A DNA stretch of 64,000 bases from Bog-756 sp038210245 (GTDB taxonomy: Bacteria > Actinomycetota > Acidimicrobiia > Acidimicrobiales > RAAP-2). Below, one piece after another: positions 59,238-64,000 of this stretch. A program made the position numbers and the translations under genes. Each line of letters opens with the position of its first letter. The first letter of the stretch is position 1. Under the pieces are notes generated by a model. It worked only from the letters and a program-made list of their open reading frames with translations. It was not told the origin of the DNA and searched no databases. The stretch is taken from the NCBI GenBank assembly GCA_038210245.1, contig JBBQWW010000010.1, positions 1-64,000 on the forward strand. The letters run 5' to 3'.

Positions 59238-59957
59238 ATGTCCAGGGGAAAGAAGTACACGGCCAGCGTGGCCCAGTTCGACCGGCAGCATCTCTACACG
59301 CCGGTCGAGGCGGTCGACCTCGTGAAGACGTCGGCCAAGGCCTCATTCGACGAGACGGTGGAGCTGGCCATCCGGCTGGGCGTCGACCCCCGCAAGGCTG
59401 ATCAGATCGTCCGTGGGACGCTCTCGCTGCCGGCCGGCACGGGCCGCACCGCCCGGGTGGTCGTGTTCGCCGCGGGCGAGAAGGCGGCCGAGGCCCGGGC
59501 CGCCGGTGCCGACGAGGTCGGTGCTGACGATCTGGTGACCAGGGTGCGGGAGGGCTTTCTCGAGTTCGATGTGGCCATCGCCACCCCCGACCTGATGGGC
59601 CAGGTCGGGACCCTGGGCCGGGTTCTCGGGCCCAGGGGCCTGATGCCCAACCCCAAGACCGGTACGGTGACCGACGACGTGGAGCGGGCCGTCAGCGAGT
59701 TCAAGGGCGGTCGGGTCGAGTACCGGACCGACAAGGTGGGCAATATCCACATCCGCATCGGCAAGGCGTCCTTCGAGCGTCCCCGGCTGCTGGAGAACCT
59801 CCACGCCGTCATGGAGGAGATCCACCGGGCCAAGCCGGCCTCCTCCAAGGGGCGCTACGTGAAGGCCGTGACCATCTCGTCGACCATGGGTCCTGGGATC
59901 CACATCGACCCGCTGTTGGCCCGGAAGGTCGACGAGGAGCTGGCGGCCAGCGCCTGA
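59238..59957 (+). CDS. rplA: 50S ribosomal protein L1
   Basis: A 239-residue protein of the L1 stalk that helps release deacylated tRNA. Expected segments are VELAIRLGVDPRKADQ, GTLSLPAGTG, RVLGPRGLMPNPKTGTVT and KAVTISSTMGPG. In many bacteria L1 represses its own operon by binding a leader like its rRNA site; no such site was identified here. GGAGAA precedes the ATG. Confidence 0.97.
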   Translation: MSRGKKYTASVAQFDRQHLYTPVEAVDLVKTSAKASFDETVELAIRLGVDPRKADQIVRGTLSLPAGTGRTARVVVFAAGEKAAEARAAGADEVGADDLVTRVREGFLEFDVAIATPDLMGQVGTLGRVLGPRGLMPNPKTGTVTDDVERAVSEFKGGRVEYRTDKVGNIHIRIGKASFERPRLLENLHAVMEEIHRAKPASSKGRYVKAVTISSTMGPGIHIDPLLARKVDEELAASA

Positions 59958-60034
59958 CCGGCCCATCGCCCCGACGGGCGAGCTGGTCCTCCGACGTTCG
60001 GTGGGCTAGGATTCCCTTTTTCCAGATCTAGAGA

Positions 60035-60175
60035 ACTGCCGTAGACCTCCGGTGTACCGCTCACCCGGTACCGAAGGGATCCGAATCGGATCCGCCTGAT
60101 GAGGCGTTCCCCATCGAGCGCACCGCTCGATGTCCGCCACTCGATGGTGTCTACGGCCCACATGCGAGCAGATGC
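60035..60175 (+). promoter_or_regulatory. Ribosomal protein L10 leader
   Basis: The leader of rplJ contains GCCGTAGAC (60038-60046), which pairs with GTCTACGGC (60149-60157). It encloses further hairpins such as CGAGCG...CGCTCG (about 60115-60130) and GGATCC-GAATC-GGATCC (60078-60094). This resembles the autoregulatory L10 leader in which L10-L12 binds and lowers translation of rplJL. The long-range stem and the location support the call. Confidence 0.7.
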
Positions 60176-60189
60176 TCAGCGGAGGGACC

Positions 60190-60954
60190 ATGGACAATCC
60201 GAGGGCCGAGAAAGTCGCCGTCGTCAACGAGGTCAAGGACCGTCTCGAGTCGTCCGACGGAGCCGTGCTGACCGAATACCGGGGCCTCACCGTGGCCGAG
60301 CTGGCCGAGCTCCGTCGTGAGCTGGCCGCGGCGGGCGGGGACTACAAGATCTACAAGAACACCCTGGTCCGCCTGGCCGTCGCCGGCGGACCGCAGGCCC
60401 CGATTCACGATCTGCTGACCGGCCCGACGGCGATCGCCTTCGTACAGGGCGATGTGAGCGCGGTAGCCAAGGCCCTCCGGGACTTCGCCAAGAACAACCC
60501 GAATCTGGTGGTCAAGGGCGGCATGGTGGGTTCCGGGGTCCTGTCGGCCGCGGACATCAACGTGCTGGCCGACCTGCCCCCGAGGGACACCCTGTTGGCC
60601 CAGTTCGCCGGGGCCCTGGCCGCACCGCTCCAGCAGCTGGCCGGCCTCGTCCAGGCCCTTCCCCGCAACCTGGCCTACGGGCTCTCGGCACTCATCGAGC
60701 AGCGCCAGGACGGTGGCGAGGTGCTCGAGGCCCCGGCCGAAGCGACCGGGCACGCCCCCGCAGCCGAATCCTCGGCAGAGACCCAGTCGGAAGCCCCCGC
60801 CGAGGCCCCTTCGGAAGCTCCCCCCGAGGCCCCTTTCGAAACCCCCGCCGAGGACGGTCCGGTCGCCGAGCCCACCCCGGAGACCACCGCCGAGGCCAGT
60901 CCGGCCGCCGAGGCCACCTCGGAGGGCCCGGGCGACGCCCCCGAAGCCGGCTAG
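60190..60954 (+). CDS. rplJ: 50S ribosomal protein L10 with long C-terminal extension
   Basis: A 254-residue protein, well above the usual 165-180. Residues 1-178 are standard L10 (RAEKVAVVNEVKDRL, TEYRGLTVAELAELR, YKIYKNTLVRLA, PTAIAF), which anchors L7/L12 dimers on the ribosome. Residues 180-254 are an Ala/Glu/Pro/Thr-rich acidic tail of degenerate EAPAEAPSEAP-like repeats. The tail follows the helix where L12 dimers bind. ATG at 60190 with GGAGGG upstream, after the L10 leader. Confidence 0.95.
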   Translation: MDNPRAEKVAVVNEVKDRLESSDGAVLTEYRGLTVAELAELRRELAAAGGDYKIYKNTLVRLAVAGGPQAPIHDLLTGPTAIAFVQGDVSAVAKALRDFAKNNPNLVVKGGMVGSGVLSAADINVLADLPPRDTLLAQFAGALAAPLQQLAGLVQALPRNLAYGLSALIEQRQDGGEVLEAPAEATGHAPAAESSAETQSEAPAEAPSEAPPEAPFETPAEDGPVAEPTPETTAEASPAAEATSEGPGDAPEAG

Positions 60955-61035
60955 TCCATCCGACAGATCACCAGTAGAACCGCACTCTTCGCACCAAAAC
61001 CCGTACACGCAGCACCGTAAACAAGGAGCAAGACA

Positions 61036-61428
61036 ATGGCAGGCACCCTGACCAAGGACCAGATTCTGGACGGCATCTCTGAGCTGTCCGTGCTCGAGCT
61101 GAGCGAACTTCTGAAGGAGTTCGAGGAGCGCTTTGGCGTGACGGCAGCGGCCCCGGTGGCCGTGGCTGCCGCGGCCCCGGCCGCCGGTGGCGACGCCGGT
61201 GGCGCCGAGGAGGAGAAGTCGGAGTTCGACGTCATCCTCACCGCCGCAGGTGACAAGAAGATCCAGGTCATCAAGGAGGTGCGTTCGCTGACCAGCCTGG
61301 GCCTGAAGGAGGCCAAGGACCTGGTGGACGGGGCGCCCAAGCCGGTCCTCGAGAAGGCCAACAAGGAAGATGCCGAGAAGGCCAAGGCCCAGCTCGAGGG
61401 GGCTGGCGCCACGGTCGAACTGAAGTAG
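61036..61428 (+). CDS. rplL: 50S ribosomal protein L7/L12
   Basis: A 130-residue stalk protein that recruits translation factors. The N-terminal dimerisation helix (ILDGISELSVLELSELLKEF), an Ala/Pro/Gly hinge (about 37-58), and the C-terminal domain with KIQVIKEVRSLTSLGLKEAK and VDGAPKPV are typical. AAGGAG lies 8 bases before the ATG. It follows rplJ by 81 bases. Confidence 0.97.
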   Translation: MAGTLTKDQILDGISELSVLELSELLKEFEERFGVTAAAPVAVAAAAPAAGGDAGGAEEEKSEFDVILTAAGDKKIQVIKEVRSLTSLGLKEAKDLVDGAPKPVLEKANKEDAEKAKAQLEGAGATVELK

Positions 61429-61557
61429 CGCCGCTGGACACCGGAGGGTCGGCCGGCACCAGGCTGGACTGGCGTCTCGATGAGGCACGGGCCCGACCGG
61501 GGCCGATCGGACATCCTCGCCACGGCGTTCGGGAACCTGTCGAAATCGGCAGAATCC

Positions 61558-61586
61558 TTGACGTCGGGCAGTGTGTCTCCTACCCT
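61558..61586 (+). promoter_or_regulatory. rpoB: Candidate promoter in the rplL-rpoB spacer
   Basis: TTGACG (61558-61563), 17-nt spacer, TACCCT (61581-61586), a good sigma-70-type match. It would give rpoB an independent promoter with a leader of about 300 bases. The rest of the 61429-61890 spacer holds no supported gene. Confidence 0.55.
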
Positions 61587-61890
61587 GTGCAGGCCTGGAT
61601 CGGGGCTTTCCGTCCTTGGGCTTGTGATTCTGTGCGCGTCCGTATAGGATTGCTGGTTGCCGTGCCTGCTCCTTCCGCCCTCTTCAATGTTCTGGCTGAT
61701 TGACGCGCGCCCTGGCGCCCCCGATGACTGCTCCGGCGGTAGTCGTCGACCCAACTGACGCCTCCGATCCTTGCCCAGCCGTCTTGACCAGCAGTCCCAC
61801 GTAGTCCCGATGTCCCCACCACCGCCTCACCCGACTCACCGAAGCACCCCGTCGTAGTCCCATTCACCTGCAACTGGGAGGAGTAGGCCG

Positions 61891-64000
61891 TTGCCTACAC
61901 GGTCCAACAGCCCGGAACGTTTTTCTTTCGCCAACATCGACGAGGCCTTGCCGCTGCCGGATCTCGTCTCCATCCAACGTGACTCCTTCCAGTGGTTTCT
62001 GGACCGCGGTCTCGCCGAGACCTTCAACGACATCAGCCCTATCGAGGACTTCACCGGCCAGCTGAGCCTGGAGTTGGAGTTCGATCCGACCGATCCCGAC
62101 CTGCGCCCGCCGCCGAAGTTCTCGGTGGAGGAGTGCAAGGAGAAGGACATGACCTACGCCGCGCCGGTCTTCGTGCGCGCCCGGTTCATGAACGCCAGCA
62201 CCGGTGAGATCAAGGAGCAGACGGTCTTCATGGGGGACTTCCCGGTGATGACCGACAAGGGCACCTTCATCGTGAACGGCACCGAGCGGGTGGTCGTGTC
62301 CCAGCTGGTCCGGTCCCCAGGTGTCATCTTCCAGCCCGGTCGCGACGCCAAGACGGTCTTCACCGGCACCATCCACCCCTACCGCGGTGAGTGGATCGAG
62401 TTCGACGTCGAGGCCAAGCCGGGCAAGGACGTCACCGCCGGCTGCCGGGTGGCCCGCAAGCGCCGCCTCTCCCTGTTCGTGCTGCTACGCGCCCTGGGCT
62501 ACGAGGACCAGGCCTTCCTCGAGCGGTTCGTCCGCCACTTCGACTTCCTGGAGGGCCAGTGGGAGAAGGAGCAGAACCTGGCTCCCACCCGTGAGGAGGC
62601 CCTGCTCGAGATCTACAAGCGGGCCCGCCCCGGCGAGCCCCTCTCGGTCGAGGCCGCCCGTCAGTACTTCGAGAACGCCTTCTTCAACCCCAAGCGGTAC
62701 GACCTGACCCGGGTGGGCCGCTACAAGCTCAACCGGAAGCTCGGCCCGGAGATCGAGCGGATCTCGGACATCCTGAAGATCGACCTCGAGCGGCCCACGC
62801 CGACCCAAGGCGTACTCAGCCCGTCGGAGATCCTCGCCTCCTCCACCTACATGCTCCACCTGGCCAAGCACATGGCCGACGGCGAGTCCAACTACCGGAT
62901 CGACGACCAGGACCACTTCGCCAACCGGCGGATCCGCTCGGTCGGCGAACTCATCCAGAACCAGGTCCGAGTGGGGCTGTCCCGCATGGAGCGGGTGGTG
63001 CGCGAGCGCATGACCACCCAGGACGTGGAGGCCATCACCCCGCAGACCCTGATCAACATCCGCCCCGTGGTGGCGGCGGTCAAGGAGTTCTTCGGCACCA
63101 GCCAGCTGAGCCAGTTCATGGACCAGAACAACCCGCTGTCGGGCCTGGCCCACAAGCGGCGCCTGTCGGCCCTCGGGCCGGGCGGCCTGTCCCGTGAGCG
63201 TGCCGGCTTCGAGGTCCGGGACGTCCACACCTCCCACTACGGCCGCATGTGCCCCATCGAGACCCCTGAAGGCCCCAACATCGGCCTCATCGGTTCGCTG
63301 GCCACCTACGCCCGGGTCAACGAGTACGGCTTCATCGAGACCCCCTATCGCAAGGTGGTCAACGGTCAGGTGACCAAGGAGATCACCTACCTGGCCGCCG
63401 ACGAGGAGGAGGAGCACGTCATCGCCCAGGCCTCCGCGGCGCTGGACGAGAAGGGCAAGTTCACCGAGGAGAAGGTGCTGGTCCGACGCGGCCCGCAGGG
63501 CACCGGCGTGCGGGTGGGTGCCACCACGACTTCGTACGGCACCACCTCGGAGATCGACTTCGTCCCCCCGGCCGAGGTTGACCTCATGGACGTCTCCCCC
63601 AAGCAGATCGTGTCGGTCTCGACGGCGCTGATCCCCTTCGTGGAGCACGACGACGCCAACCGGGCCCTGATGGGCGCCAACATGCAGAAGCAGGCCGTGC
63701 CGCTGGTGGTGCCCGAGGCGCCCTATATCGGTACCGGCGTGGAAGCCCGCGCCGCCCGCGACGCCGGCGACGTGGTCATGGCCGAGGCCGACGGGGCGGT
63801 GGTCGACGTCTCCGGTGACCAGATCGTGGTCGAATACAAGGCCGGGGCCAAGGACCGCAACGGCGCCGTGTTGGGCAAGAAGACCTACCGCCTGGCCAAG
63901 TTCCGTCGGTCCAACCAGAACACCGCCATCAACCAGAAGGTCATCGTGGAGGAGGGCCAGAAGGTCTCCGCCGGTGACGTCCTGGCCGACGGTCCGGCCA
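61891..64000 (+). CDS. rpoB: DNA-directed RNA polymerase beta subunit (5' part, runs off the window)
   Basis: The first 703 residues of RpoB. The frame begins with TTG at 61891, 7 bases after GGGAGGAG, giving PTRSNSPERFSFANIDEALP. Beta-subunit landmarks are YRGEWIEFDVEAK, the rifampicin region around residues 402-430 (GTSQLSQFMDQNNPLSG then HKRRLSALGPGGL) and CPIETPEGPNIGLIGSLA. The Asp, His and Ser positions equivalent to E. coli 516, 526 and 531 are wild type, so no target-based rifampicin resistance is indicated. The stop lies beyond 64000. Confidence 0.97.
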   Translation, partial: MPTRSNSPERFSFANIDEALPLPDLVSIQRDSFQWFLDRGLAETFNDISPIEDFTGQLSLELEFDPTDPDLRPPPKFSVEECKEKDMTYAAPVFVRARFMNASTGEIKEQTVFMGDFPVMTDKGTFIVNGTERVVVSQLVRSPGVIFQPGRDAKTVFTGTIHPYRGEWIEFDVEAKPGKDVTAGCRVARKRRLSLFVLLRALGYEDQAFLERFVRHFDFLEGQWEKEQNLAPTREEALLEIYKRARPGEPLSVEAARQYFENAFFNPKRYDLTRVGRYKLNRKLGPEIERISDILKIDLERPTPTQGVLSPSEILASSTYMLHLAKHMADGESNYRIDDQDHFANRRIRSVGELIQNQVRVGLSRMERVVRERMTTQDVEAITPQTLINIRPVVAAVKEFFGTSQLSQFMDQNNPLSGLAHKRRLSALGPGGLSRERAGFEVRDVHTSHYGRMCPIETPEGPNIGLIGSLATYARVNEYGFIETPYRKVVNGQVTKEITYLAADEEEEHVIAQASAALDEKGKFTEEKVLVRRGPQGTGVRVGATTTSYGTTSEIDFVPPAEVDLMDVSPKQIVSVSTALIPFVEHDDANRALMGANMQKQAVPLVVPEAPYIGTGVEARAARDAGDVVMAEADGAVVDVSGDQIVVEYKAGAKDRNGAVLGKKTYRLAKFRRSNQNTAINQKVIVEEGQKVSAGDVLADGPA

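Overview
The window is high-GC DNA with frequent GTG and TTG starts and many ATGA/GTGA gene overlaps. Actinobacterial marks include an acidic N-terminal extension on NusG, an MptB-type mannosyltransferase, a DUF3097 protein, a small acyl-CoA carboxylase subunit and GYWLVASDGG repeats. I infer an Acidimicrobiia-like actinobacterium. No 16S gene is present, so this placement rests on gene content only.

Region 1 (1-2400) holds the end of what looks like an IS21-family element, abutting the 3' remnant of a large serine recombinase beside tRNA-Ser(CGA). An HAD phosphatase and a small unknown protein follow. Region 2 (2400-20740) is the most unusual part. An AT-rich palindrome and a candidate promoter precede a run of genes joined by short gaps or overlaps: a GT2/GtrA/HprK-like fusion, a GT39 membrane glycosyltransferase, a divergent phosphoesterase, a membrane-anchored unknown, a GH99-like lipoprotein, and two large purple-acid-phosphatase-like surface proteins. 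A glycine-rich secreted protein with six 42-residue repeats follows. Together they look like a cell-envelope glycan and phosphate system.

Region 3 (20856-25210) carries tadA, tRNA-Ser(GGA), the SRP RNA, dnaX, recR and a SixA-like phosphatase. Region 4 (25254-35825) holds much of the ethylmalonyl-CoA pathway: thiolase, crotonyl-CoA carboxylase/reductase, epimerase, acyl-CoA carboxylase beta and small subunits, ethylmalonyl-CoA mutase and 3-hydroxyacyl-CoA dehydrogenase. A LEM-3-like GIY-YIG protein and DUF3097 are interspersed.

Region 5 (36118-56866) is mixed housekeeping: an alpha/beta hydrolase with an Ala-Thr-Lys repeat tail, an S51-like protein, two cyclophilins, aspartokinase and aspartate-semialdehyde dehydrogenase, PhoU, a type II NADH dehydrogenase-like protein, RmuC, a UDP-sulfoquinovose synthase, citrate synthase, TesB, a GH1 glycosidase, a GtrA protein, YajQ, tRNA-Tyr, MptB and a GNAT acetyltransferase. 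Region 6 (56954-64000) is the conserved transcription/translation block: tRNA-Thr, tRNA-Met, rpmG, tRNA-Trp, secE, nusG, rplK, rplA, an L10 leader, rplJ, rplL and the 5' part of rpoB, which runs off the end.
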